From IMG/VR virus record IMGVR_UViG_3300033141_003544, positions 1 through 64,000 of that record: 64,000 bases of DNA; one strand, written 5' to 3'. Numbering within the stretch: position 1 is the stretch's first letter; each line of letters opens with the position of its first letter. This DNA is from a virus. Made by a program: the position numbers and the translations under genes. The notes below the pieces were generated by a model that saw nothing but the letters and a program-made list of their open reading frames with translations, was not told the DNA's origin and ran no database searches. Shown piece by piece: positions 1 to 9,074 of this stretch.

Positions 1-258
1 TTAACATATTTGGGTAACGGTATTGCATTGGCTGGCACTTATATTAACGGTAAAATACTTCGTTCTACTGATTATGGTGCAACATGGAGTGATTTAGGAC
101 AACAGTTCAGTCAAGAATATATATCCTCATTAACATATTTGGGTAACGGTATTGCATTGGCTGGCGCAGGTCCTGATGGTAAAATACTTCGTTCTACTGA
201 TTATGGTGCAACATGGAGTGATTTAGGGCAACAGTATGATCAAACAAGTATACCTTCA
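1..258 (+). repeat. Tandem 129-bp repeat, two near-identical copies
   Basis: Bases 1-129 and 130-258 are almost the same sequence and keep the reading frame (43 codons). Only a short central stretch around the residues after the first Gly-Thr/Gly-Ala and the linker before the next unit differ. Near identity at silent sites implies recent duplication or gene conversion, and the array probably continues upstream of the window. Confidence 0.85.
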
Positions 259-288
259 TTAAGTAATTTGTTTCCCGTGCAATATTAG
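1..288 (+). CDS. Tail fibre / adsorption protein, C-terminal part, Asp-box repeats
   Basis: The reading frame is open from the first base and ends at TAG 286-288, so this is the 3' end of a longer gene. The translation holds two 43-residue units, each with an Asp-box (BNR) motif of the form S-T-D-Y-G-A-T-W. Asp-boxes cap blades of beta-propellers in sialidases and related carbohydrate-binding proteins. It is followed by other probable virion surface proteins, which suggests a role in host glycan binding; I infer this from motif and context. The internal ATG at base 10 lies inside a repeat and is not a likely start. Confidence 0.6.
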   Translation, partial: LTYLGNGIALAGTYINGKILRSTDYGATWSDLGQQFSQEYISSLTYLGNGIALAGAGPDGKILRSTDYGATWSDLGQQYDQTSIPSLSNLFPVQY

Positions 289-346
289 GATTTTTAGTAT
301 AAACTGATATGGAACTTATAAATATAAAAGGATTTAAGGGGTATCA

Positions 347-763
347 ATGGGTGATATAATAAGAGGAAAGATTGAAGGAGATACTACTTGGAGTGTTTCA
401 TATAGACCTCCAGAGCTTCTTACTAATGTACCTAAAGAGATTTTTGATACAGACATGGAAGTTCCTGAGATTTTTTCTAATGCTATGTTTTTTAAAATAA
501 ATAGTTCTTATGATCCAGGTGATAATTTCAAGGAATACAGATGGTATACTAGAAGTAGATATGCAGGTAGTGTTCCTTCTTGGGATAGTACTTGGCCTTA
601 TACAGTTTATGTTGGAAAAGATAATAAGGAACATAGATTATCTGGTGGTTATCAAGAAAATGATAATGGTATTCCTGAAGTTTTTGATATTTGGGTTGTA
701 GCATTTAATACAAATAACGAATATAATACTACAGATTTTGACATATGGTTTACTTATCCATAA
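347..763 (+). CDS. Hypothetical virion protein, 138 aa
   Basis: I do not recognise this protein. The ATG at 347 follows an AAGGGG ribosome binding site. The translation is rich in aromatic residues, Asp and Asn, with no signal peptide, membrane segment or coiled coil, which suits a small beta-rich structural protein. It lies between the Asp-box fibre and fibronectin-like proteins, all on the same strand with short gaps, so it probably belongs to the adsorption apparatus. Confidence 0.6.
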   Translation: MGDIIRGKIEGDTTWSVSYRPPELLTNVPKEIFDTDMEVPEIFSNAMFFKINSSYDPGDNFKEYRWYTRSRYAGSVPSWDSTWPYTVYVGKDNKEHRLSGGYQENDNGIPEVFDIWVVAFNTNNEYNTTDFDIWFTYP

Positions 764-782
764 GTTTATATAGGAGGAAGGT

Positions 783-1451
783 TTGGCTTTAACATGGGAT
801 CCTGATACTTTTTTGCATTGTCATTGGAATTATAATGATAGTAGTGTAACGGTTACATGGAGTAAAGCAATTACTGGTTCTGATTTTGACCATTATGAGA
901 TATGGTTGGACCAGTCTACCCAGAGTGATGCTACAAATAGGAATGTTGGAGGAGGTGCAGAGGGAATAGATAACAATGATATAGGCGCTCTTGGAAGCAA
1001 GACTACAACTACTGCTACAATAACAGAAGCAATGACTACTATGGTCTTGTCCACTCCAAGCACTGCAGTCTTATATTTCGCAGTATTTGGAGTGGATAAA
1101 GGAGACAATTATAGTACTGCATTGACTTTGCAAAATAGATTTTTGTTAGGTTGTGAGATTTATTCTGTAAGTCAATTGACTGAGGATGATTCACCTGGAT
1201 CTAAAGGTGATATAAAAGTTGTATTTGAATTAGACTCTTCAGGTGGTGTATTTGCTACTACTAATGACGGATGGTTGGAGTTTAAGGATTCTAACGGTTA
1301 TTGGCAAGTTTGTACAGCAGTTACTAGTGACGGTTTTAGTATGGCACGTATAAAAGAGGGAGTAACTAAAACTATCTATTGGCAGAATCCTAAAATGGAT
1401 TATGGTTCTGCTGAACTTTCGAATTTAGAACTAAGATTGGTGATAGTATAG
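783..1451 (+). CDS. Fibronectin-III-like virion protein, 222 aa
   Basis: The start is TTG at 783, five bases after a strong AGGAGG (772-777); no ATG is near. The first 115 residues look like a fibronectin type III sandwich: a W-x-W-P-D-type opening, an HYEIWLDQS strand, a long insertion, and an AVLYFAVFGVDKGDN strand. The same style is found in the 1023-residue protein downstream. Such modules are common on phage tails and bind surface glycans or act as spacers. The C-terminal third is not recognised. Confidence 0.6.
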   Translation: MALTWDPDTFLHCHWNYNDSSVTVTWSKAITGSDFDHYEIWLDQSTQSDATNRNVGGGAEGIDNNDIGALGSKTTTTATITEAMTTMVLSTPSTAVLYFAVFGVDKGDNYSTALTLQNRFLLGCEIYSVSQLTEDDSPGSKGDIKVVFELDSSGGVFATTNDGWLEFKDSNGYWQVCTAVTSDGFSMARIKEGVTKTIYWQNPKMDYGSAELSNLELRLVIV

Positions 1452-1452
1452 T

Positions 1453-4400
1453 ATGAGTAGTTATAGGATACATACATTTGCTAGTGGAGAAGGTCAACCT
1501 ATACCCAGTTGTGATATGGGGGGTTTTAAGGACAACGGTGAAATGGTGGGAGCTATAGGTCTTTATGATAGTGATAGTCCAGGTGTATGGTTATGGAGTT
1601 CAGCTGATGAAGGTTGTCATGGTCATGCTGTTGATGTAAAAGAGTTTGTAGGTTATAATACTAATGACACAGTTGGTAAGTATGATACATTTAATACTGT
1701 ATCGGTTGTAGATTCAGAAAATTTTTTACATGTGTGTTGGCCGGATGGTGATGTTGACGGGAATATTCATTATTTTAATACATCAAACTTTACTAGAGAA
1801 GTGTTGTACAATTATAATACGGGTTATGGTATATCAATGACTATTGACTCGAGTGATAATCTCTATCTTGCATTTGCAGGTGAAAACCATGATGTATATT
1901 TTATGAAAAGGACTTCTGGCTCTTGGGGTTCGGTGGTAACTGTAGACACCACAGGTGATTTTTCTAAAACAATTGGAGACATAGTTATAAGATTAGACAG
2001 TAATGATATTCCACAGATTGCTTGGTCTGCTGAATGTGGCAATCAGTATGGAGTGGTTTATGCTAAAGCTACTAGTACTGCCGGAACCAGTTGGAATACT
2101 AGAGTTCAGCTCGATGGTGGAGCTAATAATTATATAACGTCTATAGTTATGTCGGTAAATCAATCTACTGATAAAGCTTATGTTGCTTGGGGGGAGAGAG
2201 ATGTGGGTTTTATGTGTGCTACTAATCAAAGTGGCTCGTGGACTGATCCTGTAACTATTGATACTGAAAACTATACAAGTGGTGATATTAGTATTGGTAG
2301 CGGAGGTAGGATCCATTTTATAGTTGATATAATATGTTCCTATATTTATACGGATAATGCTGACTTGTCTAATCTAACTAAAGACGAATGGATTTTTAGC
2401 CTTGGTTCCTACCCCAAATTTTTTGGTCCCACTGGTGGGACAGATGATTATGCCTTTATGTATTATAGCTATAGTGGAGGAATCGGTTTAAATATATACA
2501 AAGGAGCCAACTGGACAGGTGTATCTGATCCGGGAGTTAACTTTGGTGTGGGGGCTATTGATGAACAGGATATGGATACTCAGTATCCCACTATATCAGA
2601 CTTTACTGTAACTGGTCTTAATTTAACTACTGTAGAGGCTACATGGGACTGGGATGGAGATACTGCAAATGATCTAACTCCTACTTTCAAATATTATAGA
2701 TTATATACGTCTGAGGTTAACCAAGCAACTGCTAAAGCTAGAGGTTCGGCAGCGGCAGCTACTATAGATACAAGATCTGTTGAAAGTCAAGAGTTAAGTG
2801 TAAGTCCTGGTAGTACTTTATATGTTGCAATGTTTCCCTGTGATATTTATGGAAATGAACCTCCAGCTGGAACTTATGGAGATGATAGTAGAACACCTCC
2901 CGTTGTTAGTATAACAAGTTTGGAGCAAACAGATGAGGTTAATGGATATGTGACTATAACCTGTGTAATATCTGATGTTAATATAGATGAATGTAAAATA
3001 AGGGTTTATTATGGCACTACTCCAGGTACTCAAACAAATGATCCCACACTAGTTGGGACTGAAGTAGATTCAACTGACCCTGCTCAAGACCCATTACCTG
3101 ATGTATCTAATGATGAAACATATCAAATAGGTACCAATGAACCTATTGAGGGTTCAGCTACTGGCGTGACTGTTGCCTTTAAATGGGATTCTCATACGGA
3201 TTTAGGTGCTGTAAATGATATTTATTATATTAAGTTAGTGGGTAATGATGGATTAGTAGACAGTGCTGCAGTTATAGATGATATAGCTATTGATAGTAGA
3301 CCAGACCAACCCAGCCCGCCAACAATAGATAATTATACTTATAATAGTATAACTATAAGCCAAACTCCTACAACGGGGGAACCTACAAGTACTGAATATG
3401 CTATATATATTCAAGGTGGTACAGCTGACAATTGGCTTGGGTCTGATGGTTCTTTGACGGATACAGAGGTATGGCAAACTTCGGATGCATGGGCTAGTAC
3501 TGAAATAAGTAATCTTACTCCTTCAACAGTTTATATTTTGTATACTAAATCAAGGTATTCCTCTTCTGATGATTTAGAATCCGATAACAGCGATACAATC
3601 AGTCAACTATTACCAAGCAATCCTCCTACAGTTTCCAATTTTACTGTAAATACTCCCACTGATGGTTCGAAAAAATATACAATATGTTATGATATGTTAG
3701 ATGTGGATAGTAGTACTGTGACTGTAAGTTTTGAATATTACAATGGGACGGACTATGGGGCCATCCTAAATATTACGGGAGATGTAGGAGAAATAACGGG
3801 AATAACAGGAGTTGCTCAAACTTTTGTAGCTACTTGGGATGCTGGGGGGGATTATGATGATGTAACTTTAACTGATACACATTTGAAAATTTTAATGGAT
3901 GATACTACTCAGGTTATTACAGGTACTTCAGATACTTTTAACCTTGATACGGATAATCCAGTTATGCCTACTGACGCTTATTTAAGTTTTGCTAGCATAG
4001 GTACTGATCAAATGGATATAAGTTGGAACAGTAATGTTACAGAAGCGGAACAACATTTTGAAACGTATGAGATTTACTTGTCTACATTGTCCCAGGTTGA
4101 AGCTAATGGAAGGGTTACATCTGATACTTGTTTTCTTTGGGATTCAAATGATGATGCCAATCTTGCTTTAACAACTACTGATACAACTACAGTAACTGGA
4201 TTAACACACAATAGTACTTATTATTGTGCTTTCTTTGCAAAGGACACTTATGGGAATGTTTCTACTGTTATTGAGGGAAGTCAAACTACATTAAGAATAT
4301 ATGATATAACTGGTTCTGTTTTGGATCAGAATGGATATGGTGTACCCAATGCTAATGTATTTTTGTATACAAAAGAAGATGGAAATTTTATAAATTCAAC

Positions 4401-4524
4401 TACAACGGATAGTTTAGGGGCTTATTCATTTATGGTAACAAACGATAATGAACATTATATTATTGTAAAAAAGTCAAAATATGGTGGTGGAGTAACTGAT
4501 GGTATTTTTGGAGTAGGAAGATAA
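1453..4524 (+). CDS. Large multidomain tail/fibre protein with fibronectin-III-like modules
   Basis: This protein has 1023 residues. About the first 375 residues are a repetitive beta-rich region with propeller-like strands (for example LHVCWPDGDVDGNIHYF). From about 385 to 935 there are several fibronectin-III or Ig-like modules, recognisable by T-V-E-A-T-W-D-W and Y-x-I-Y/L-x-S strands. The last 70 or so residues resemble a carboxypeptidase regulatory-like domain (ITGSVLDQNGYGVPNANVFL). No catalytic motif was seen. It is very probably a receptor-binding or spacer protein of the virion; which part of the particle it occupies is an inference. Confidence 0.65.
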   Translation: MSSYRIHTFASGEGQPIPSCDMGGFKDNGEMVGAIGLYDSDSPGVWLWSSADEGCHGHAVDVKEFVGYNTNDTVGKYDTFNTVSVVDSENFLHVCWPDGDVDGNIHYFNTSNFTREVLYNYNTGYGISMTIDSSDNLYLAFAGENHDVYFMKRTSGSWGSVVTVDTTGDFSKTIGDIVIRLDSNDIPQIAWSAECGNQYGVVYAKATSTAGTSWNTRVQLDGGANNYITSIVMSVNQSTDKAYVAWGERDVGFMCATNQSGSWTDPVTIDTENYTSGDISIGSGGRIHFIVDIICSYIYTDNADLSNLTKDEWIFSLGSYPKFFGPTGGTDDYAFMYYSYSGGIGLNIYKGANWTGVSDPGVNFGVGAIDEQDMDTQYPTISDFTVTGLNLTTVEATWDWDGDTANDLTPTFKYYRLYTSEVNQATAKARGSAAAATIDTRSVESQELSVSPGSTLYVAMFPCDIYGNEPPAGTYGDDSRTPPVVSITSLEQTDEVNGYVTITCVISDVNIDECKIRVYYGTTPGTQTNDPTLVGTEVDSTDPAQDPLPDVSNDETYQIGTNEPIEGSATGVTVAFKWDSHTDLGAVNDIYYIKLVGNDGLVDSAAVIDDIAIDSRPDQPSPPTIDNYTYNSITISQTPTTGEPTSTEYAIYIQGGTADNWLGSDGSLTDTEVWQTSDAWASTEISNLTPSTVYILYTKSRYSSSDDLESDNSDTISQLLPSNPPTVSNFTVNTPTDGSKKYTICYDMLDVDSSTVTVSFEYYNGTDYGAILNITGDVGEITGITGVAQTFVATWDAGGDYDDVTLTDTHLKILMDDTTQVITGTSDTFNLDTDNPVMPTDAYLSFASIGTDQMDISWNSNVTEAEQHFETYEIYLSTLSQVEANGRVTSDTCFLWDSNDDANLALTTTDTTTVTGLTHNSTYYCAFFAKDTYGNVSTVIEGSQTTLRIYDITGSVLDQNGYGVPNANVFLYTKEDGNFINSTTTDSLGAYSFMVTNDNEHYIIVKKSKYGGGVTDGIFGVGR

Positions 4525-4525
4525 T

Positions 4526-4759
4526 ATGGCTGATGTAAATATAAACATAGACGCAGATTATGTAGCTCCAATTAGTACAGAGATGGATGTAAATATAAAT
4601 GAGGCTTGGGTTGATTCTTATATAAGTTCTACTCAAAGTTTAGGAACTATAACAAGTACACATAATATAACAAATATAACTACTTTGTATTCAATAGGTT
4701 ATATTGAATTGTCTTTTAGTGTAGGAAGCTTGGAAATGACAGTTTCAATACCTAATTAA
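4526..4759 (+). CDS. Hypothetical small virion protein, 77 aa
   Basis: The ATG lies two bases after the previous stop; the upstream GGAGTAGGAAG acts as ribosome binding site. The translation is beta-prone with repeated D-V-N-I-N phrases at residues 3-7 and 22-26. I do not recognise it. Tight spacing on both sides suggests that it is co-translated with its neighbours and is a structural accessory protein. Confidence 0.5.
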   Translation: MADVNINIDADYVAPISTEMDVNINEAWVDSYISSTQSLGTITSTHNITNITTLYSIGYIELSFSVGSLEMTVSIPN

Positions 4760-4775
4760 ATAAAGGAGATACCAT

Positions 4776-5699
4776 ATGGCCAGTGGGACAATTGTGAGGC
4801 GGAATTTGATTCCAATCCCAAAAATCACTATTACTGATTCAGATGGTTCTGTATATGATTTGACTAATCATACCATAAGATTTATTATGTGGTTTACAGA
4901 TACACTTCAAGTTGCTTTGGACACAGATGATACTTCTGTACATTTATCAGGGTCAAATGTAGATAGAATACAAACAAATGATGTTTTACTGGTGGACCAT
5001 GAAAGAATGTTAGTGACGGCAATTCCAACACAACCTCTTGATACAGATGATACTATAGTTACTGTAACTAGAGGTTATGATATACCTGCTACTGCTGGAT
5101 ATGTTTTAGGTTCAACTGATGTTGATGGAGCTGGAACAAATGATCCTTATGCATTAAGTACTGATTGTGAATTTGATATAGCAATAGACGGTGGAACAGC
5201 AACTACTATAACTATGACATTAGCTGCTACCGAAGGGAATACCACTATGAGTCACTTGGTTGCTGATATGAATACTGCTTTAACTGCGGCAGGAGTAACT
5301 TGTACTGCTTCTGCAGTATTTGATAAATTCAAATTTACCTCACCTACAGTTGGAACAGATTCTTCTGTTGTAATTAGCAGTCCAGACACAATATCGACAA
5401 ATGAGTTAGGTTTGATTGCAGCTACAGGTAACGGGACCGCAACTCAGTCTACAGATAATGTAGCTCATACAGTTAATAGTATGGTAAGGGTTATAAAAAT
5501 AGAGACAGATGCGGAGATTGATTCACTTACAACAGGTACTATAAAATATCAATGGATATCAGGTGATACAGATAAGACAGGGGAATATCAAATGCAATTT
5601 GATATTACTAATCCAAACGGTAAGAAATTTACAATACCTGTTGCATCTCCTTCAACATTTACTGTAAATATTATCGAAGACGCAAATGATTATATTTAA
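4776..5699 (+). CDS. Probable baseplate or fibre protein, 307 aa, hook-IN-like segment
   Basis: The start follows an AAGGAG site. The N-terminal 110 residues (ITDSDGSVYDLTNHTIRFIM) look like the beta domain seen at the start of phage BppU-type baseplate proteins. Residues about 125-210 carry a pattern like the flagellar-hook IN repeat: F-D-I-A-I-D-G-G, then a stretch ending in N-T-A-L-T-A-A-G. Both are weak resemblances made by eye. There is no enzyme motif. Its place before the connector-like gene supports a virion role. Confidence 0.45.
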   Translation: MASGTIVRRNLIPIPKITITDSDGSVYDLTNHTIRFIMWFTDTLQVALDTDDTSVHLSGSNVDRIQTNDVLLVDHERMLVTAIPTQPLDTDDTIVTVTRGYDIPATAGYVLGSTDVDGAGTNDPYALSTDCEFDIAIDGGTATTITMTLAATEGNTTMSHLVADMNTALTAAGVTCTASAVFDKFKFTSPTVGTDSSVVISSPDTISTNELGLIAATGNGTATQSTDNVAHTVNSMVRVIKIETDAEIDSLTTGTIKYQWISGDTDKTGEYQMQFDITNPNGKKFTIPVASPSTFTVNIIEDANDYI

Positions 5700-5710
5700 G
5701 GAGAAATTAA

Positions 5711-6523
5711 ATGAGTAAATCATTAAAAGCAGCCAAACCCCGTATGTATTCTACATATTATCAAGTAATAAATGTTTTAAAAGAGATCTCTACTGAAGTT
5801 ATTAATATTTCAAGTGACCCTAATAATATAGTTAAAATGGCTGGACAGATTGAATGTGAAATAGTGAAAGCAGATTCAATTATTACAGCCGCTTTAAATT
5901 CAATATACAGTATTAACAACTTAAGAACAACTCCGTGGACCACTCCTGTTGTACCGGATCCAAATAATGACGGAGATATGACTTTAGTGGGGATATCTAC
6001 TGGATCTGACATAGCAAATGCTTATACAGCTACTTGGATTGTTGAATTTACATCTACTGAAGACTTTACTTTGACAAGTAGTTTAGAGGGAGCTCAGGGG
6101 ACTTTTACTATTTCATCTGACGCAGCTTCTACTAATAATGATATTATTATAGGGTCTAATGCTTGGATTGCGGGTGATGCAAGTCCTGTTGATGGAGATA
6201 AATACTATTTTTCCGTAATTGATTCTCAACCATTAATCAACTATATAAGTGCTAGATTAGCTGCTGGATTTGTATTAGAGAGTATTTTTACTTCTGAGAC
6301 ACCTAATGAAAATGCCAGTAGTAAAACATTAAAAGACGAAGCAACACATTGGTTAGAAAAGTTACAAAGACCTAACGATGAAACGGGGGCTAGGTTAACA
6401 TCATATAGTGTGGAAGATATAGAAAGTTTACACGTAGATTATCATATCACGGATTATGGGGTAGATGATAGTAGTTATTCTGAAACAACCCCTTATAGAA
6501 GTGGGGTAGGAAGTGAGATTTAA
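5711..6523 (+). CDS. Putative head-tail connector-like protein, 270 aa
   Basis: Residues 14-65 (YSTYYQVINVLKEIS, then a helix rich in A and I followed by ALNSIYS) and residues about 185-230 (LINYISARLAAGFVLESIF and a final amphipathic helix) resemble the two helical halves of gp6/DUF1320-type head-tail connectors. A beta insertion of about 100 residues separates the halves. The next gene is tail-terminator-like and the tail tube gene follows, which is the usual order connector, terminator, tube. The family call is moderate to weak; it could be another virion protein. Confidence 0.4.
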   Translation: MSKSLKAAKPRMYSTYYQVINVLKEISTEVINISSDPNNIVKMAGQIECEIVKADSIITAALNSIYSINNLRTTPWTTPVVPDPNNDGDMTLVGISTGSDIANAYTATWIVEFTSTEDFTLTSSLEGAQGTFTISSDAASTNNDIIIGSNAWIAGDASPVDGDKYYFSVIDSQPLINYISARLAAGFVLESIFTSETPNENASSKTLKDEATHWLEKLQRPNDETGARLTSYSVEDIESLHVDYHITDYGVDDSSYSETTPYRSGVGSEI

Positions 6524-6533
6524 AGATAAATCC

Positions 6534-6562
6534 TTGACAGTATAGGATATAATGATTATATT
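6534..6562 (+). promoter_or_regulatory. Sigma70-type promoter inside the late region
   Basis: TTGACA at 6534-6539, a 17-base spacer, then TATATT at 6557-6562, in the 108-base gap between the connector-like and terminator-like genes. This is a full consensus -35 with an optimal spacer. It would drive the tail genes downstream separately from the fibre genes. Confidence 0.7.
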
Positions 6563-6631
6563 GTTTTATTATCCCTCTGAGATAGCGGGGGATGTATAGT
6601 ACAAATTTGTATCTTATTGAAATAGGATAAG

Positions 6632-7540
6632 ATGTCTGAAACTGTTACAACTAAAGAATTGCTTAATAAAATTAAAGAGACATTGTTAATATGTAGATCT
6701 CATACTGGATTAGACACTGTGAGGACATTCAAGAGAGGTATTCTACCTCCTATTCCAACTTTTCCAGCTATTGCTATTGTACCTATCAGAGAAATCCATG
6801 GGGGAGTTTGGTCTGGGGGTAAATATGAAGTTACTAGACAAATTAATTTGGAAGTATATAGCAAAAAATTAAGTGGAAAAGCTTCTTTGGACCAGTCTAA
6901 GAATATAGCAAAGGAGATTGTAAATATAGGAAAAAAAATATTTACGTGGGGTGATTTAGTATTAGAAACTGTTTTTGGGGGACCTAATGAAGAAGATCCT
7001 ATGGAATTTGGTTCCTCGATATTATCTGTTTGTACTGTCCCCATGTGGTTTATCTCTTATGAGAGGATACCTGATAAAAGAATTAAATCTGGTTTGAAAA
7101 ATATAACAGCAGTGGGTTTGTCTGAATTAATGGAAAGAATACTAGAACAACACAAGAAAACACCTTTACTTGATTTGTCTTTATCTAAAGTTGCACAATT
7201 GAGTAGAGGACCTATACCCTTATTAGGTAATTTTCCTGCTGTAACTATTAATGCTCCAACTATGGATATAGAAAAGACATATAGTTCAGCAGATACAGAA
7301 ATTAGGCATTTTAATATAGGAGTATGGACGAAACTATTAGATAAAGAAATAAATTTGGATCAAAATTTAGATATAATTGAGGTTTTAAAGGACCTATTAC
7401 AAATATATAGTGGTTGGAATGGTTATTGTATAAGTAGTGAAATAGTAGACATTGAATATGATATGACTACTATTCCAATTGGAAAGGTATATTCAAGTAC
7501 AATCAATTATGATTGTCATATTTTTAACACCCATGTTTAG
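6632..7540 (+). CDS. Tail-terminator-like protein made of two tandem homologous halves
   Basis: This protein has 302 residues. Residues about 10-145 and about 160-300 align with each other: RGILPPIPTFPAIAIVP pairs with RGPIPLLGNFPAVTINAP, then I-N-L-E-V-Y-S-K-K-L with F-N-I-G-V-W-T-K-L-L, then a helix beginning L-D-Q-S/N. Each half looks like a single tail-terminator/tail-completion protein of about 140 residues, which normally forms a hexameric ring at the head-proximal end of the tail. The gene sits just before the tail tube gene. Function rests on length, fold pattern and order. Confidence 0.5.
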   Translation: MSETVTTKELLNKIKETLLICRSHTGLDTVRTFKRGILPPIPTFPAIAIVPIREIHGGVWSGGKYEVTRQINLEVYSKKLSGKASLDQSKNIAKEIVNIGKKIFTWGDLVLETVFGGPNEEDPMEFGSSILSVCTVPMWFISYERIPDKRIKSGLKNITAVGLSELMERILEQHKKTPLLDLSLSKVAQLSRGPIPLLGNFPAVTINAPTMDIEKTYSSADTEIRHFNIGVWTKLLDKEINLDQNLDIIEVLKDLLQIYSGWNGYCISSEIVDIEYDMTTIPIGKVYSSTINYDCHIFNTHV

Positions 7541-7548
7541 GAGTTAAA

Positions 7549-7845
7549 ATGGAAGAATATGTAAAGATACAAAAAAGCGGACCTATGAATCTTCAATGTA
7601 GGAAATATTATGAAGGTTTAGGGATTTCTCCTCAAGAGTGGAATAAACTTAAAAGTGGAGGAGTCATAACAGTCCCCATGGCTTTAATTAAAGCACACCT
7701 TTTAAGAGGTATTAGTATTGTAACGGATTCAGTAATTAAAGAAAGAATAGTTGAAAAAGAGGGGACAATAGTCGAAACTGATCCTGAAGTTGTAGATAAT
7801 GAACCAAAAAAGAGAGCGTATAAGTCTAGGAAAAAAGATTTATAA
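7549..7845 (+). CDS. Hypothetical protein, 98 aa, basic C-terminus
   Basis: The start ATG is eight bases after the previous stop, with GGAG upstream. The first 60 residues are mixed alpha/beta and contain YYEGLGISPQEWNKLKSGG. The last 25 alternate acidic (TDPEVVDNE) and strongly basic (KKRAYKSRKK) stretches. I do not recognise it. Its place between the terminator-like and tube genes suggests a small tail-assembly protein. Confidence 0.5.
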   Translation: MEEYVKIQKSGPMNLQCRKYYEGLGISPQEWNKLKSGGVITVPMALIKAHLLRGISIVTDSVIKERIVEKEGTIVETDPEVVDNEPKKRAYKSRKKDL

Positions 7846-7918
7846 ACAGTGAGATATACAAATATGAATTTTGAGTTGTGGTTTGCTTTCAAGAATAATA
7901 AATAATTAAGGAGGTCTT

Positions 7919-8998
7919 ATGGCTACAACACGCGTAGCATGGCAAGAGAGATATGCTACTGTATTGTCTTCTCTTTTAACAAGCGATGCCAGTTTCTTTC
8001 CAACTACTGATATAGGTATAGAGGGGACGGGATCTGGTGCTGCCAAATTTGTCATGCCTTTAACAGAACATCCACATTTAAACCCAGGAGCTTCTACACT
8101 AGAAACAGAAATGGCTACTGGTCAAGCTGAAAGACATCAACTTGAGTATACTAATGTTGCAGCTGAACCTGCAAGTGTTACTTTGACAATGCCTGCTAAT
8201 CAGTATACTTTGTCTTATTTTTTAGGTTTACTGTTTCAAGGTGGAGTTACTGAAGGTTCAAGTGATCCAGTTATACTTACTTGTGATCCTTATACTACAC
8301 CTGATGTTGATAAATATTGTTGTATTGTTAGACAGTTAACTGATGATGCTGCATTTCTTGTTAATGATGATAAATCCCATATACTCAACGGATGTATTTG
8401 CACATCATTAACTATTTCTGGTGAGGAAGGTGGATTAGTTATGTTGACTGCTGAAATGATGGGTGCTGAATGGACTAATGACACTATAACTTCTATACCT
8501 ACTATGACTTGGGATGGAATGAGTATGGCCGATACAGGGGCTTTCTACAAGTTTCAAGACATTAGCATGAAAATCAATCCTAATCAGCAAGGAGAGCAGG
8601 ACTTTGATACTCCAAATTTTTCTATTACCATTTCTAATAATGCTGTAGGTAATTATTATAATAATGATACAATTCAAAAATATGTTTTAGGAAGATTAAC
8701 CGGAGAAGGTACATTTAGGATTCCTTGGGGAGCTCATGCTACTGTGGGTGGAAATGTTCCTTTAAGTGATTTTACTTCTGGGAACAGAGCATTGTTAACT
8801 TTATACAAGGATGATGCTGCTCCTGATGCTGATGGGGAGTTTATGATACAACTTAACATACAATATACAGATGTTGGATTTGGTGGGGAAGTAGAAGTGG
8901 GATCGGATATTACTTTCTCTATGGTAACAGATTCGACTAATACAGCTATTAAGGCTGTAGTTGCATATGATCAATCTGTTGCTGATAGAGGTTGGTAA
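7919..8998 (+). CDS. Major tail (tube) protein
   Basis: This protein has 359 residues and the strongest ribosome binding site in the late region (AAGGAGG, 7908-7914), as expected for an abundant protein. It is beta-rich with a repeated layout: an N-terminal sandwich (residues 60-200) and a C-terminal sandwich beginning FQDISMKINPNQQGEQDFDT. Such two-domain architecture and the D-x-x-M-K-I-N strand are typical of tail tube proteins of siphophages. It precedes the frameshifting chaperone and tape measure genes, the standard order. No direct homologue could be tested. Confidence 0.7.
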   Translation: MATTRVAWQERYATVLSSLLTSDASFFPTTDIGIEGTGSGAAKFVMPLTEHPHLNPGASTLETEMATGQAERHQLEYTNVAAEPASVTLTMPANQYTLSYFLGLLFQGGVTEGSSDPVILTCDPYTTPDVDKYCCIVRQLTDDAAFLVNDDKSHILNGCICTSLTISGEEGGLVMLTAEMMGAEWTNDTITSIPTMTWDGMSMADTGAFYKFQDISMKINPNQQGEQDFDTPNFSITISNNAVGNYYNNDTIQKYVLGRLTGEGTFRIPWGAHATVGGNVPLSDFTSGNRALLTLYKDDAAPDADGEFMIQLNIQYTDVGFGGEVEVGSDITFSMVTDSTNTAIKAVVAYDQSVADRGW

Positions 8999-9074
8999 TA
9001 TTTAATTATAATATCTTAGTTTAATATCAAAAAGTTGACACTAATAAACCAAATCCCAAAAAGGTAGGGAACCA

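Noticed and set aside
1993-2316. 107-codon minus-strand frame in the large fibre gene
   Set aside because: Shadow of a repetitive plus-strand gene; Ile/Ser/Thr-rich translation without motifs.
9035-9063. TTGACA in the gap after the tail tube gene
   Set aside because: No -10 element at 16-19 bases.
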